From Parasutterella excrementihominis YIT 11859 (GTDB lineage Bacteria > Pseudomonadota > Gammaproteobacteria > Burkholderiales > Burkholderiaceae_F), in the NCBI RefSeq assembly GCF_000205025.1, contig NZ_GL883754.1:23846-87845 (forward strand): 64,000 bases of DNA, read 5' to 3'. The position numbers and the translations under genes are program-made. The first letter of the stretch is position 1; each line of letters opens with the position of its first letter. The notes below the pieces were generated by a model. That model worked only from the letters and a program-made list of their open reading frames with translations. It had not been told where the DNA came from and searched no databases. This document shows positions 25,214 to 35,302 of this stretch, in pieces.

Positions 25214-26086
25214 CTACTCAATCGCGTCCAAAGACTCTTTTTGGAAGAGTGCAATGAGTTTTGCGATTTCCATCTTTAAGTTTTTACGATCGACGATCAT
25301 GTCGATGGCGCCCTTCTGCAGCAGGAACTCGGATCTCTGGAATCCTTCCGGAAGCTGTTCACGAACGGTTTGTTCAATGACGCGCGGGCCGGCAAAGCCG
25401 ATCAAAGCCTTAGGCTCAGCCATAACGACGTCGCCCATGAAAGCAAAGCTTGCAGACACGCCGCCCATCGTCGGATCGGTTAAGACAGAAATGAACGGAA
25501 GTTTGTGTTCTGCCAACTTAGCGATAACTCCGGTTGTCTTGGCCATCTGCATCAGAGAGAAAAGACCTTCCTGCATACGAGCGCCGCCGGAAGCGGTAAA
25601 ACAGACAAATGCTGCCTGATTATCAATAGCGGCCTGAACAGCACGAGCAAAGCGCTCTCCGACAACCGAGCCCATGGAACCGGCCATAAAACCGAATTCA
25701 AAGACGGCAACGACAGCGGGCATAGCATGGATGGTGCCTGACTGCACAACTAAAGCGTCGGTTTCTCCGCTCGCAGACTGTGCCTGCTTAACGCGGTCAG
25801 GATATTTTTTGCTGTCCACGAATCCAAGCGGATCGACAGGACGAATTTCCGCACCGATTTCCTGACGATTTTCAGGGTCGAGAATCATATCCAAACGCTG
25901 ACGAGCACTCACGCGCATATGATGGTTGCATTTCGGACAAACGTTAAGGTTGTCGCGAAGCTCCTGAGCGTAAAGCGTCGTTCCGCAGTTGGAACACTTT
26001 GTCCACACGCCTGCAGGAATATCTTTTTTGGCAGTTTCGCCGTTACTCCGACTGATTTTCGGGAGCACTTTATCGAGCCAACTCAT
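25214..26086 (-). CDS. accD: Acetyl-CoA carboxylase carboxyltransferase subunit beta
   Basis: 290 residues. The N-terminal zinc ribbon is present as CSNCG and CPKCN (Cys-x2-Cys twice), then the carboxyltransferase core with [24 protein letters not shown] and [11 protein letters not shown]. With AccA it transfers carboxyl groups from biotin to acetyl-CoA, the first step of fatty acid synthesis. A 98-bp gap to truA upstream may hold its own promoter; a hairpin with TTCG loop follows before folC. Confidence 0.98.
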   Translation of the reverse strand: MSWLDKVLPKISRSNGETAKKDIPAGVWTKCSNCGTTLYAQELRDNLNVCPKCNHHMRVSARQRLDMILDPENRQEIGAEIRPVDPLGFVDSKKYPDRVKQAQSASGETDALVVQSGTIHAMPAVVAVFEFGFMAGSMGSVVGERFARAVQAAIDNQAAFVCFTASGGARMQEGLFSLMQMAKTTGVIAKLAEHKLPFISVLTDPTMGGVSASFAFMGDVVMAEPKALIGFAGPRVIEQTVREQLPEGFQRSEFLLQKGAIDMIVDRKNLKMEIAKLIALFQKESLDAIE

Positions 26087-26148
26087 AGTGCAAATTAGTT
26101 TCTTTTTACTGAATCTACTGATTCTAATCGAATCCAGCCGCTCTGCAT

Positions 26149-26169
26149 GAACTCAAACTCATTGAGTTC
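26149..26169. repeat. Perfect inverted repeat in the truA-accD spacer
   Basis: GAACTCAA (26149-26156), ACTCA and TTGAGTTC (26162-26169) form a perfect 8-bp stem just after truA. There is no T tract on the minus strand, so it is not a typical terminator; it could be an RNA-processing hairpin or an operator for accD. Confidence 0.45.
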
Positions 26170-26184
26170 GTTAACAAAAATTTG

Positions 26185-26970
26185 TCAGCCGGGAAACGGC
26201 GAAGCTCCGTGCTGAGGCAGGCCAAAGATTTCCGGATAGCCGACGCCGGTCAGATAAAGTCCTGTTGGATAGAAAGTCGGAGCGGCCGCCTGTCGGCTTT
26301 TTGCTTCCAAAACTTCTCCCATCCAATCAACACTTCTGGCGCCCGTGCCTACGTAAACCAGACAGCCGACGATATTTCGAACCATGTGATAAAGGAAGGC
26401 GTCTGCCTTGACACGAATCTTGATGAATCGTCCGAGACGAATGACATGCAGATATTCAATATTTTTCACCGGCGTCTTGCTCTGGCACCCTGCGGCACGG
26501 AAACTGGAGAAATCATGTTCGCCGACCAAGAACTGGCCTGCGGCTTCCATGTTCTTTTCGTTGAGCGGACGGAAGACCCAGCCGGTTCTGCCGGAAAGAA
26601 TCGGAGAACGAACCGGCTCATTGACGATCCAGTATTCATAAGTCCGACTGCAAGCGGAAAACCTCGCATGGAATTCGTCCGGGACGACTTTCGCCCAGCG
26701 AACCGCACATTCCGTCGGCAGATAAGAATTCAAGCCGCGAACCCAAGAAATCTCCTTACGGTCGGCTCCCGTATCTAAATGGATCACTTGACCCGTGGCA
26801 TGAACATTGGCGTCTGTGCGCCCGGCACAGACGGCTTTAACTTTTTCACCCGTAAACTGAACAACGGCCGCTTCGAGATAATCCTGGACTGTTTGTCCGG
26901 AAGGCTGGGTCTGCCAGCCCTCGAAAGAACGGCCGTCGTACTCGAGTCCTAATGCGACTCTCATCGGCAA
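26185..26970 (-). CDS. truA: tRNA pseudouridine(38-40) synthase
   Basis: 261 residues. It starts RVALGLEYDGRSFEGWQTQP, and the catalytic Asp sits in CAGRTDANVHATGQV, both diagnostic of TruA. The RMVRNIVG region (here YHMVRNIVGCLVYVG) closes the active site. It modifies positions 38-40 in tRNA anticodon arms. Its start codon lies directly after the asd stop with no gap, which indicates translational coupling. Confidence 0.97.
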   Translation of the reverse strand: MPMRVALGLEYDGRSFEGWQTQPSGQTVQDYLEAAVVQFTGEKVKAVCAGRTDANVHATGQVIHLDTGADRKEISWVRGLNSYLPTECAVRWAKVVPDEFHARFSACSRTYEYWIVNEPVRSPILSGRTGWVFRPLNEKNMEAAGQFLVGEHDFSSFRAAGCQSKTPVKNIEYLHVIRLGRFIKIRVKADAFLYHMVRNIVGCLVYVGTGARSVDWMGEVLEAKSRQAAAPTFYPTGLYLTGVGYPEIFGLPQHGASPFPG

Positions 26971-28101
26971 TTAGGCTTTGAAGTCAACGAGAATACGCAG
27001 CATGCGGCGCAGCGGTTCGGCAGCGCCCCAAAGGAGCTGGTCGCCGACTGTGAAGGCAGTGACGTATTCCGGACCGAAATTCAGTTTGTGGATACGGCCG
27101 ATAGGAACAGAAAGCGTTCCGGAGACCTTGGCCGGAGTCAGTTCATGAATAGAATCTTCTTTGCGGTTCGGAATGACTTTAACCCACTGATTGGCTTCAG
27201 CAAGAAGTCTTTCGATTTCTTCGCAGGAAACATCTTTCTTCAGCTTGATCGTCAAAGCCTGAGAGTGGCAGCGCATGGATCCGACGCGAACGCACAAACC
27301 GTCAACGGGCATGCATCCGGGCTCTCCGATAGCGGGTTTGCCCAGAATCTTGTTAGCTTCGGCACCGCCCTTCCATTCTTCGCGGCTCTGTCCGTGTTCG
27401 ACTTCTTTGTCGATCCAGGGGATCAGGCTGCCGGCAAGAGGTACACCGAAAGCTTTGTCGGGGAAGTCGGTAGAACGAAGTTCTTCGGTAACTTTGCGGT
27501 CGATGGCCAGAATGGCAGAGCGAGGATCCTTCAGATCTTCGGCAACAACGCCGTAAAGAGCACCCATCTGTTCGAGCAGTTCGCGCATATTGGGAGCACC
27601 GGCGCCGGAAGCGGCTTGGTAAGTCATGGAAGAAATCCATTCAACCAAATCAGCGCGGATCAAACCGTCTAAGGCCATCAGCATCAGGCTGACCGTGCAG
27701 TTGCCGCCGATGTAGTTCTTAACGCCTTCGCGCAAACCCTTCTGAATCACGTCCATGTTCACGGGGTCGAGAACGATGATGGCGTCTTTTTCCATACGCA
27801 GCGTGGAAGCGGCATCAATCCAGTAGCCGTTCCAGCCTTTATCGCGAAGCGGTTTGAAGTGAGCTTTTGTCCAGTCACCGCCCTGGCAGGAAATGACTAC
27901 GTCGCAGGCTGCCAATGCGTCCAGATCATTGGCATCTTTAAGAATAGGATCTGAATTAGGGACTTCCGGTGCTTTGCCACCGGCGTTACTGGTAGAGAAG
28001 AATGTGGTGCTGACAAACTTAAAGTCGTCTTCCTGCTTCATTCTGTCCATCAACACGGAGCCGACCATTCCCCGCCAGCCAACCATACCTAACTTCAACA
28101 T
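26971..28101 (-). CDS. asd: Aspartate-semialdehyde dehydrogenase
   Basis: 376 residues from the ATG at 28101, chosen because AGGAG lies 8 bases before it and the NADP-binding start [17 protein letters not shown] begins there as in other Gram-negative Asd proteins; a frame extension upstream to 28131 is not needed. The active-site Cys lies in [14 protein letters not shown] and the substrate-binding part in GAPNMRELL. The enzyme makes aspartate semialdehyde for lysine, diaminopimelate, threonine and methionine. It follows leuB by 36 bp. Confidence 0.97.
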   Translation of the reverse strand: MLKLGMVGWRGMVGSVLMDRMKQEDDFKFVSTTFFSTSNAGGKAPEVPNSDPILKDANDLDALAACDVVISCQGGDWTKAHFKPLRDKGWNGYWIDAASTLRMEKDAIIVLDPVNMDVIQKGLREGVKNYIGGNCTVSLMLMALDGLIRADLVEWISSMTYQAASGAGAPNMRELLEQMGALYGVVAEDLKDPRSAILAIDRKVTEELRSTDFPDKAFGVPLAGSLIPWIDKEVEHGQSREEWKGGAEANKILGKPAIGEPGCMPVDGLCVRVGSMRCHSQALTIKLKKDVSCEEIERLLAEANQWVKVIPNRKEDSIHELTPAKVSGTLSVPIGRIHKLNFGPEYVTAFTVGDQLLWGAAEPLRRMLRILVDFKA

Positions 28102-28137
28102 TTGTGTTTCTCCTATCGAGTAGTGCTTCACTTTGCT

Positions 28138-29208
28138 TTAGAGCGCGGCGACAACCGCATCTCCCATTTCAGAACAGCTGACAAGCTTGCAGCCTTCGCT
28201 GCGGATGTCTCCCGTGCGGTATCCCTGAGCAAGAACTTTCTTAACCGCATTTTCAATTCGGACTGCTGCTTCCTCCATTCCTAAAGAATAACGAAGCATC
28301 ATGGCCGCTGACAAAATCTGGGCTAGAGGATTTGCAATGTTCTGGCCGGCAATGTCAGGTGCAGAACCGTGAGAAGGTTCGAAGAGGCCTTGTCCTTTCT
28401 CGTTCAAAGCGGCAGAAGCCAGCATACCGATGGAACCGGTAAGCATAGCGGCTTCATCAGAAAGGATGTCGCCGAAAAGATTGCCGGTGACCATCACATC
28501 GATCTTCTTCGGAGCCTTAACAAGCTGCATGGCTGCGTTATCGACGTACATGTGTTCGAGAGTGACTTCCGGATATTCTTTGCTGACCTTGATCATGGTG
28601 TCACGCCAAACCTGGGAAGTTTCCAGAACATTGGCCTTGTCTACGCTGACAAGGTGTTTGCTGCGGCCCATCGCGGCCTTGAATGCGACGTGGGCAATTC
28701 TTTCAACTTCGGGAACAGCGTAACGCATCGTGTCAAAACCTTCTTCAGTACCTGCAAAAACACCGTCCGGGCTGATACGTTTGCCTCTGGGCTGGCCGAA
28801 ATAAACGTCACCGGTGAGTTCGCGAACGAGCAGAAGATCCAGACCGGAAACAAGTTCGGGTTTCAGGGAAGAAGCAGCTGTGAGTTCCGGATAGCAAATG
28901 GCCGGACGAAGATTCACAAAAAGGCCTAAAGCTTTTCTTAAGCCGAGGATGGCCTGTTCGGGACGGAGATAGCGAGGCAGATTGTCATATTTGAAGTCAC
29001 CGACTGCACCGAAAAGAACGGCATCGCTCTTCTTAGCGAGTTCCACGACTTCAGCGGGAAGAGGATGACCGAAAGCGGCGTAAGCGACACCGCCGACTAA
29101 GGCTTCCTCAAATTCCAGAGGAAGCTTGAGCGCCGTTAAAACTTTAAGGGCCTGGGCCATGATCTCGGGACCGATGCCGTCACCGGCGAGAACTGCAATT
29201 TTTTTCAT
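28138..29208 (-). CDS. leuB: 3-isopropylmalate dehydrogenase
   Basis: 356 residues. [19 protein letters not shown] opens the chain, [15 protein letters not shown] carries substrate-binding residues, and the NAD/metal signature [17 protein letters not shown] follows near residue 240. It oxidises 3-isopropylmalate in leucine biosynthesis. It is third in a leuC-leuD-leuB order with a 25-bp gap to leuD. Confidence 0.98.
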   Translation of the reverse strand: MKKIAVLAGDGIGPEIMAQALKVLTALKLPLEFEEALVGGVAYAAFGHPLPAEVVELAKKSDAVLFGAVGDFKYDNLPRYLRPEQAILGLRKALGLFVNLRPAICYPELTAASSLKPELVSGLDLLLVRELTGDVYFGQPRGKRISPDGVFAGTEEGFDTMRYAVPEVERIAHVAFKAAMGRSKHLVSVDKANVLETSQVWRDTMIKVSKEYPEVTLEHMYVDNAAMQLVKAPKKIDVMVTGNLFGDILSDEAAMLTGSIGMLASAALNEKGQGLFEPSHGSAPDIAGQNIANPLAQILSAAMMLRYSLGMEEAAVRIENAVKKVLAQGYRTGDIRSEGCKLVSCSEMGDAVVAAL

Positions 29209-29233
29209 ATTGGTTTTCTTCTCTTAGGTTTGA

Positions 29234-29881
29234 TTAATAAATTGTTTTAGCGAGCCAGGGTTTCTGGTTCAGACGCTGCTGTTCAAATGCCTTGATTTCG
29301 TCAGCGTGCTGCAGCGTGATGCCGATATCGTCCAAGCCGTTCAGCAGGCAATAACGGCGGAATTCAGGAACTTCGAATTCATGGCGTTTGCCGTTGGGTT
29401 CAATCACAACGCGGTTGACCAGGTCGACGGAGAGCTGATAGCCGTTGTTTGCTTTGATTTCATCAAACAAGTAGTCAACCACAAACTCCGGCAAACTGAT
29501 CGGGAGCAAACCGTTCTTAAATGCGTTGTTGTAGAAAATATCGGCAAAGCTCGGTGCGATGACCACTCTGAAGCCATACTGCGTCAGCGCCCAAGCCGCG
29601 TGTTCGCGGGATGAGCCGCAACCGAAATTCTTGCGCGCCAGCAAAATCGTGGAACCTTGGTAGCGAGGCTGGTTCAAAACGAAATCCGGATTGATCTTGC
29701 GGGTGGCAGGATCCATCCCCGGTTCGCCTTTATCGAGGTAACGCCATTCATCAAAAAGGTTCGGACCGTAACCGGTGCGGTAAATTGACTTTAAAAACTG
29801 TTTCGGAATTATGGCATCGGTGTCGACATTAGAGCGGTCTAAGGGAGCGACAATGCCTTGAAGAACTGTGAATTTTTCCAT
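29234..29881 (-). CDS. leuD: 3-isopropylmalate dehydratase small subunit
   Basis: 215 residues. The swivelling aconitase domain shows [18 protein letters not shown] near the N-terminus and [14 protein letters not shown] in the middle, the hallmark of LeuD. It completes the active site of LeuC in isomerising isopropylmalate. It lies 11 bp after leuC. Confidence 0.98.
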   Translation of the reverse strand: MEKFTVLQGIVAPLDRSNVDTDAIIPKQFLKSIYRTGYGPNLFDEWRYLDKGEPGMDPATRKINPDFVLNQPRYQGSTILLARKNFGCGSSREHAAWALTQYGFRVVIAPSFADIFYNNAFKNGLLPISLPEFVVDYLFDEIKANNGYQLSVDLVNRVVIEPNGKRHEFEVPEFRRYCLLNGLDDIGITLQHADEIKAFEQQRLNQKPWLAKTIY

Positions 29882-29892
29882 TTCTGCCTCTC

Positions 29893-31329
29893 TTAGAAAA
29901 GTTTGCGCACATCAACAAAATGACCTTCGATGGCTGCCGCAGCGGCCATGGCCGGAGAGCAAAGATGCGTGCGGCTCTTATTGCCTTGGCGCCCTTCGAA
30001 GTTTCGGTTGCTGGTTGAGGCACAGCGGTCGCCCGGCTCTAAGCGGTCGGCATTCATCGCCAAACACATCGAGCAGCCCGGACGGCGCCACTGGAATCCG
30101 GCTTCAATAAAAATCTTGTCCAGCCCTTCATCCTCGGCCTGCTCTCTGACGAGTCCGGATCCCGGAACCACCAGAGCCTGTTTAACCGTAGGAGCCACTT
30201 TCTTACCAAGCTTGCGCACCACATAAGCAGCGGCTCGAATATCTTCAATACGGCCGTTCGTGCAAGAACCGATAAAGACGTTGTTCGGAGCGATCGAAGT
30301 CATCGGTGTACCGGGCTTCAAATCCATGTATTGATAAGCGCGTTCCCAGCCCTCACGTTTGACGAGATCTTTTTGATCTTCGGGAATCGGTGTGCAGCCG
30401 GTGATCGGTGCGACCATCTCGGGAGAAGTTCCCCATGTGACCATCGGAACGACGTCTTCTGCCTGAAGGTTGACTTCGATACTAAACTTGGCGCCTTCGT
30501 CCGAATGAAGTGTCTTCCAGTATTCGATGGCCTGATCCAGAAGCTCGCCTTCCGGAGCCAGAGGACGGCCCTTCATGTATTCAATCGTTTTATCATCACA
30601 GGCGACTAACCCGCAGCGCGCACCGGCTTCGATGGCCATATTGCAGAGCGTCATGCGGCCTTCCATAGAGAGCGCACGAATTGCAGGGCCGTCAAACTCA
30701 ATGGCGCACCCTGTTCCGCCGGCCGTTCCGATCTTGCCGATAATGTAGAGCGCAAGATCCTTAGCAAAAACGCCGGGCTGCAGTTTGCCTTCCACATGCA
30801 CGCGCATGTTTTTCATTTTCTTCGTGAGCAGCGTCTGGGTTGCCATCACGTGCTCAACTTCACTCGTTCCGATACCGAAGGCAATTGCTGCGCAAGCTCC
30901 GTGGGTGCTCGTGTGAGAGTCACCGCAAACGACAGTCATGCCGGGAAGCGTTGCACCCTCTTCCGGTCCCATAACGTGGATGACGCCCTGTCCGCGGGAC
31001 AGGAACGGGAAAAACGCCGCACATCCGTTTTGACGAATGTTTTCATCCAATGTCGTGACCTGCAGCTTGGAGATCGGATCAGTAATGCCCTCCATTCCGG
31101 CTTCCCAACCGGTCGTCGGTGTGTTGTGATCGGCTGTGGCCACAATCGAGCTCTTGCGCCACAAAGGACGGTTGTTCATGCGCAGTCCCTCAAAAGCCTG
31201 GGCACTGGTCACTTCGTGGACCAGATGACGGTCGATGTAGAGGGTTGCAGTGCCGTCTTCTTCCATTCGGACGACGTGTTCGTCAAAGATTTTGTCGTAG
31301 AGTGTTTTAGGAGATTCCGGTGTTCTCAT
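29893..31329 (-). CDS. leuC: 3-isopropylmalate dehydratase large subunit
   Basis: 478 residues. The aconitase-family core is complete: [19 protein letters not shown], the first cluster cysteine in [14 protein letters not shown] and the other two in [12 protein letters not shown], which bind the [4Fe-4S] cluster. It is the first gene of the minus-strand leucine/asd/acc block; its 391-bp upstream region shows no leader peptide rich in Leu codons that I could find. Confidence 0.98.
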   Translation of the reverse strand: MRTPESPKTLYDKIFDEHVVRMEEDGTATLYIDRHLVHEVTSAQAFEGLRMNNRPLWRKSSIVATADHNTPTTGWEAGMEGITDPISKLQVTTLDENIRQNGCAAFFPFLSRGQGVIHVMGPEEGATLPGMTVVCGDSHTSTHGACAAIAFGIGTSEVEHVMATQTLLTKKMKNMRVHVEGKLQPGVFAKDLALYIIGKIGTAGGTGCAIEFDGPAIRALSMEGRMTLCNMAIEAGARCGLVACDDKTIEYMKGRPLAPEGELLDQAIEYWKTLHSDEGAKFSIEVNLQAEDVVPMVTWGTSPEMVAPITGCTPIPEDQKDLVKREGWERAYQYMDLKPGTPMTSIAPNNVFIGSCTNGRIEDIRAAAYVVRKLGKKVAPTVKQALVVPGSGLVREQAEDEGLDKIFIEAGFQWRRPGCSMCLAMNADRLEPGDRCASTSNRNFEGRQGNKSRTHLCSPAMAAAAAIEGHFVDVRKLF

Positions 31330-31720
31330 TTCTTACTGGTATCACTAAATTTTTGAAGTAATTCTTTGAGTATGCCACCGAAAAGCACGGCGAATAAAAA
31401 TCTGTAAGATTTTCTGACTGTCTTCGGTCAGCAATTTCACCGAGACGCTAACGAATTCCGAAATTTTTAATTTTTTTGCGATTTTTTTCGCACCCTTCCG
31501 TTGACGGATGGTATGAGCAATTAGAATGGAGGGCTGAGTGTTTGTCCTGCAGTGCTTTTCCGCATTGCGGAACGTAAAAGTCCTACTCGGTTTCTTCTTT
31601 GAGATCTCTTAGATGTCAATACAGCCGCCATGATAAAAAACATCCGGCCCTGAGCTCAGTATAAGCAAACCAGGTACGTCTTGAGCGCTCTCGTTTCCAA
31701 TCGCTTAATTTCACTATCAA
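31330..31720. other. 391-bp divergent spacer between leuC and the symporter gene
   Basis: No gene is seen. The leuC-proximal half is AT-rich on the coding strand and contains a short stem on the minus strand (CTGAC...GTCAG near 31410-31430). On the plus strand TTGACG (31501-31506) and TAGAAT (31522-31527) resemble a promoter but are only 15 bp apart, and CCGCATTGCGG (31560-31570) is an 11-bp palindrome. No glycine riboswitch, often found before such symporters, was recognised. Confidence 0.4.
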
Positions 31721-33154
31721 ATGGACTGGTTCGCCTCAATCGTTTCTTCTTTAAACAACGTCCTTTGGTCCTACGTCCTGATCGGACTTCTGATCTGCGT
31801 CGGCCTTTGGTTCACCTTCTGCACTCGTTTTGTCCAGATTACCAACGTCAGAGAAATGTTCCGCTGTGTTCTGGAAGGGTCCCGCACTCCAAGGCCTGAA
31901 GGACACATCTCTCCCTTCCAGGCTTTTTGTATTTCCACCGCCTCCCGCGTCGGCGTCGGCAATATTGCCGGTATTGCTATCGCTGTCGTTACCGGCGGTC
32001 CAGGCGCCATCTTCTGGATGTGGGTCATTGCCACATTAGGCGCAGCCAGCGGATTTATTGAGTCCACACTGGCTCAGATTTATAAGGTAAAGAAACCCGG
32101 CGGGGGTTTCATGGGCGGCCCTGCTTACTACATCAAGAACGCTTTAGGTTCGCCTTTCTGGGCCGGTGTGTTCGCCGTGTTGATATCCGTCACTTATGCC
32201 TTAATCTTCAATTCCGTCCAGGCCAATACGATTTCTCTGTCCATTGAAACCACGACGGGACTTAAGCCCGCTTACACCGGAATGATCCTTGCCGTTCTTA
32301 CCGGCTTAGTGATCTTCGGCGGCATGACCCGTATCGCCAAGGTTGCCAGCTTTATGGTTCCTTTCATGGCCGGCGCATACCTGCTGCTTGCTTTTGTCGT
32401 GACCTGCATGAACATCACGGAAATCCCTCGCGTTCTGCTCATGATCGTGACCAAGGCCTTCAGCTTTGACTCCATCACAGGTGCTGCCATCGGTGTTGCC
32501 TTGATGACCGGTATTAAACGCGGTCTCTTCTCGAACGAAGCCGGTATGGGTGCGGTTCCGAATGCTGCCGCAGCAGCGGACGCCTCTCACCCGGTAAAAC
32601 AAGGTCTGATCCAGGCAATGGGCGTTTACTTCGACACACTGTTTGTCTGCACTGCCTCCGCAATGCTGGTTCTTCTTTCTCCGGAATGGATGATGGGTTC
32701 CAAGCTGACAGGTATTGCACTGGTTCAGAAATCCGTTGCCGGCCAGCTCGGTGAATGGACAAACTTCTTCATGACCGTCATCGTGCTGTTCTTTGCCTTC
32801 AGCTCCATTATCGGCAACTATTTCTACGGCGAAATGAACATGCCGTTCATTTCTAAGAGCAAATATGCGATGCCGATTTTCCGAGTATTCGTTGTCGTGA
32901 TGGTCTTCGTTGGTTCAGTCGCTTCACTCTCATTAGTTTGGGATTTGGCTGACCTGTTCATGGCTTTGATGGCTATCGTGAACTTGGTTGCTATCTTCAT
33001 GCTCGGCAAATACGCCATTGCGGCTTTACGCGATTACAACGCGCAGAAACGCAGAGGCATTTTGGATCCGATCTTTGATCCCAGAATTCTTCCCGACAAG
33101 AAAGGCGTTCACTGCTGGCCGCGAGACGAAGATCGCCGCAGAAAGGCCAATTAA
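31721..33154 (+). CDS. Alanine/glycine:cation symporter (AGCS family)
   Basis: 477 residues, about eleven membrane helices. The AGCS signature GGPGAIFWMWVIATLGAASG, the preceding ASRVGVGNIAGIAIAV and the later KRGLFSNEAGMGAVPNAAA are all present. Such proteins import alanine or glycine with sodium. The last 35 residues are cytoplasmic and basic. It is a single-gene unit bounded by the leuC promoter region and a terminator at 33164-33190. Confidence 0.95.
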   Translation: MDWFASIVSSLNNVLWSYVLIGLLICVGLWFTFCTRFVQITNVREMFRCVLEGSRTPRPEGHISPFQAFCISTASRVGVGNIAGIAIAVVTGGPGAIFWMWVIATLGAASGFIESTLAQIYKVKKPGGGFMGGPAYYIKNALGSPFWAGVFAVLISVTYALIFNSVQANTISLSIETTTGLKPAYTGMILAVLTGLVIFGGMTRIAKVASFMVPFMAGAYLLLAFVVTCMNITEIPRVLLMIVTKAFSFDSITGAAIGVALMTGIKRGLFSNEAGMGAVPNAAAAADASHPVKQGLIQAMGVYFDTLFVCTASAMLVLLSPEWMMGSKLTGIALVQKSVAGQLGEWTNFFMTVIVLFFAFSSIIGNYFYGEMNMPFISKSKYAMPIFRVFVVVMVFVGSVASLSLVWDLADLFMALMAIVNLVAIFMLGKYAIAALRDYNAQKRRGILDPIFDPRILPDKKGVHCWPRDEDRRRKAN

Positions 33155-33163
33155 GTTTGAAAT

Positions 33164-33190
33164 CGGGACCGTTTAGGTCCCGTTTCTATT
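33164..33190 (+). terminator. Terminator after the AGCS symporter gene
   Basis: CGGGACC (33164-33170), loop GTTTA, GGTCCCG (33176-33182), followed by TTTCTATTTTT. Convergent aroC ends 17 bp further on, so the stem may also help stop leftward transcription. Confidence 0.85.
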
Positions 33191-33199
33191 TTTAGAAGC

Positions 33200-34273
33200 T
33201 CAAATTCTGCCGCACTGGCCCCTTTGAGCCATTACTTGATCAATCAATACTAAAGCTGTCAGCGCCTCTAAGATCGGTGTCGCACGAATACCGACACACG
33301 GGTCATGTCTGCCTTTAGTCGAGACGATCGTATCTTTGCCGTCGACGGTCAGCGTCGACATTTCCTGACGAATCGAAGGCGTCGGTTTTATCGCCACTCG
33401 AGCGGTAATCGGGGCCCCTGTGGAAATTCCGCCTAAGATGCCGCCCGCATGGTTGCTAGCAAAGCCGTTTTCGTATTGCGTACCCATACGATCCGCGTTC
33501 AGACTTCCTCGACTGCCTACAACTTCAAATCCGTCTCCGATCTCAACACCTTTTACCGCATTCAAACCCATGAAGGCATAGGCTAAACAAGCATCCAGTC
33601 TTCGGTAAACGGGTTCTCCGAGTCCGGGAGGAACACCCTGTGCTTCAACATAGATTTCACTTCCGGCAGAGTCTCCGGCCCGACGAAGCTCATCCATACA
33701 AGCTTCCAATTCAGGAACTTTTTCCGGATCTGCGGTGAAGAAGGGATTGTTGTCTGGCGCCGTCCAATCCTTAACTTCCAGCGGGATCCCGCCCAAGTTA
33801 ATCAGACAAGCGCGAATCTTTATATTTAGATTTTCTTCAAGCCATTTCTTAGCAACAGCTCCTGCTGCGACCGTCGGGGCTGTGAGACGAGCTGAGCTTC
33901 TGCCGCCCCCGCGGGGATCACGGATTCCGAATTTTTTGTAATAGGTGTAATCAGCGTGGGCCGGTCGGAACAAATTTTCGATTGCAGAATAGTCTTTACT
34001 TCTCTGATCTTCGTTTCTAATCAGCAATGCAATCGGAGTTCCGGTGGTTTTGCCCTGATAAACCCCGGAGAGGATTTCAACCGTGTCACTTTCTTTGCGC
34101 TGAGTGACATGACGTGACGTTCCGGGACGTCTCCGATCAAGCTCTTTTTGGATATCTTCCTGACTTAACTCCATGCCCGGAGGACAGCCGTCGATCACAC
34201 AACCGATAGCCGGTCCGTGAGACTCGCCAAAATTAATCACAGAAAAGTATTCGCCCAAACGTGAACCCGGCAT
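33200..34273 (-). CDS. aroC: Chorismate synthase
   Basis: 357 residues from the ATG at 34273, which has GAGGAA upstream and begins [20 protein letters not shown], the standard AroC start; a long in-frame extension to 34537 is not homologous and is rejected. Further signatures are [28 protein letters not shown] and [13 protein letters not shown]. The FMN-dependent enzyme makes chorismate for aromatic amino acids and folate. Confidence 0.98.
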   Translation of the reverse strand: MPGSRLGEYFSVINFGESHGPAIGCVIDGCPPGMELSQEDIQKELDRRRPGTSRHVTQRKESDTVEILSGVYQGKTTGTPIALLIRNEDQRSKDYSAIENLFRPAHADYTYYKKFGIRDPRGGGRSSARLTAPTVAAGAVAKKWLEENLNIKIRACLINLGGIPLEVKDWTAPDNNPFFTADPEKVPELEACMDELRRAGDSAGSEIYVEAQGVPPGLGEPVYRRLDACLAYAFMGLNAVKGVEIGDGFEVVGSRGSLNADRMGTQYENGFASNHAGGILGGISTGAPITARVAIKPTPSIRQEMSTLTVDGKDTIVSTKGRHDPCVGIRATPILEALTALVLIDQVMAQRGQCGRI

Positions 34274-34372
34274 TGAAAATTCCTCGAAGTTATGCTCCTT
34301 TTTGGGAGCGGAACGTAAAAAATTGTATCCCAAACACGTAGAATTTCTGATGTCAATTGATGAGTAAATCGT

Positions 34373-34903
34373 ATGGAAAAGCTTTTTGTCAATATTCGCA
34401 AAGCTGAACCGGCCGACATCGGCGGGATCGCCAGTATTTACGAACAAGCCGTTTTGCTTGGTACCGCCAGCTTTGAAGTCACGCCTCCTTCCGAAGAGGA
34501 AATGCTCTCTCGCATGCAGACAATTGAAGCCGGGCACTATCCGTATTTAGTCGCAGAGCTGGAACATCAAATCCTGGGATTTGCCTACGCCGGTCAGTAC
34601 CGCCCGAGAAAGGCTTATCGCTACACGGTGGAAGACTCAATTTATGTTCATCCGGAATGCCGCAGATTAGGCGTAGGCACGCAGCTTCTGACCTCGCTCA
34701 TTGCTGAGTGCGACCTCCGGGGCTTCAGGGAAATGATCGCCGTGATAGGTGACTCCGAAAATACGGCTTCCATCAAACTGCACGAACATTGCGGATTCCG
34801 TCATGTCGGCGTCCTCAAAAACGTTGGTTATAAATTCGATCGATGGCTGGATTCCGTCCTGATGCAAAGAACGCTCGCCGGCGGCGATACAATGAACTGT
34901 TGA
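34373..34903 (+). CDS. GNAT N-acetyltransferase (phosphinothricin/methionine sulfone acetyltransferase type)
   Basis: 176 residues. [20 protein letters not shown] and ASFEVTPPS, then [21 protein letters not shown] with the acetyl-CoA pyrophosphate loop, and [20 protein letters not shown], follow the Pat/YncA subgroup. Members acetylate phosphinothricin-like or methionine-derivative amines; the natural substrate here is unknown. It is divergent from aroC and 24 bp ahead of the next small gene, likely one transcript. Confidence 0.88.
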   Translation: MEKLFVNIRKAEPADIGGIASIYEQAVLLGTASFEVTPPSEEEMLSRMQTIEAGHYPYLVAELEHQILGFAYAGQYRPRKAYRYTVEDSIYVHPECRRLGVGTQLLTSLIAECDLRGFREMIAVIGDSENTASIKLHEHCGFRHVGVLKNVGYKFDRWLDSVLMQRTLAGGDTMNC

Positions 34904-34927
34904 ACTCAGAACAAATAAGAGGCGCAA

Positions 34928-35236
34928 ATGAGTGAAGAACAACTTGAATACGACCCCGAGTGGACGCTTGCAACACTGAATGACGCTAAAGAAGCTTTGG
35001 AAGATCTGATCGCTCAGGTCGAAGACAGTCCCGAAGAAGTCAAAGAAATCTTGGAAGAAAACATCGCCAACGTCTACGCAAAGCTGAACTATGCATTCAA
35101 CAGCGCCAAAGACGGCCCCGACGCCCTTCTGTCCATGCCGGACGATGAACTCGTTGCATTCCCATCCGTCTTGCCTTTGAAGCACAAGGTTGAATTCGAA
35201 GAAAAAGACGAAGAAAAACCAGACGAAGTACAGTAA
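34928..35236 (+). CDS. Small acidic protein of unknown function
   Basis: 102 residues, strongly acidic and mostly helical: EALEDLIAQVEDSPEEVKEI, then a stretch with DDELVAFPSVLP and an Asp/Glu/Lys-rich tail. No cysteine, no signal and no membrane segment. I do not recognise the family. It follows the acetyltransferase by 24 bp, has a purine-rich ribosome site, and is closed by a strong terminator, so it is probably a real cytoplasmic protein. Confidence 0.7.
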   Translation: MSEEQLEYDPEWTLATLNDAKEALEDLIAQVEDSPEEVKEILEENIANVYAKLNYAFNSAKDGPDALLSMPDDELVAFPSVLPLKHKVEFEEKDEEKPDEVQ

Positions 35237-35246
35237 CCGCAAGAAC

Positions 35247-35282
35247 AACGGCTTGCTCTATCAACTAAGCAAGCCGTTTTCA
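35247..35282 (+). terminator. Rho-independent terminator
   Basis: AACGGCTTGCT (35247-35257) and AGCAAGCCGTT (35268-35278) form a perfect 11-bp stem followed by a T-rich tail, between convergent genes. Confidence 0.9.
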
Positions 35283-35302
35283 TTTGTGAAAGCTCCAGCG
35301 GA

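Noticed and set aside
31500..31720. Glycine riboswitch before the AGCS symporter
   Set aside because: No match to the conserved glycine aptamer core could be found by eye.
34274..34537. N-terminal extension of aroC by 88 codons
   Set aside because: The conserved AroC start and a ribosome site lie at 34273; the extension overlaps the divergent acetyltransferase gene and has no similarity.
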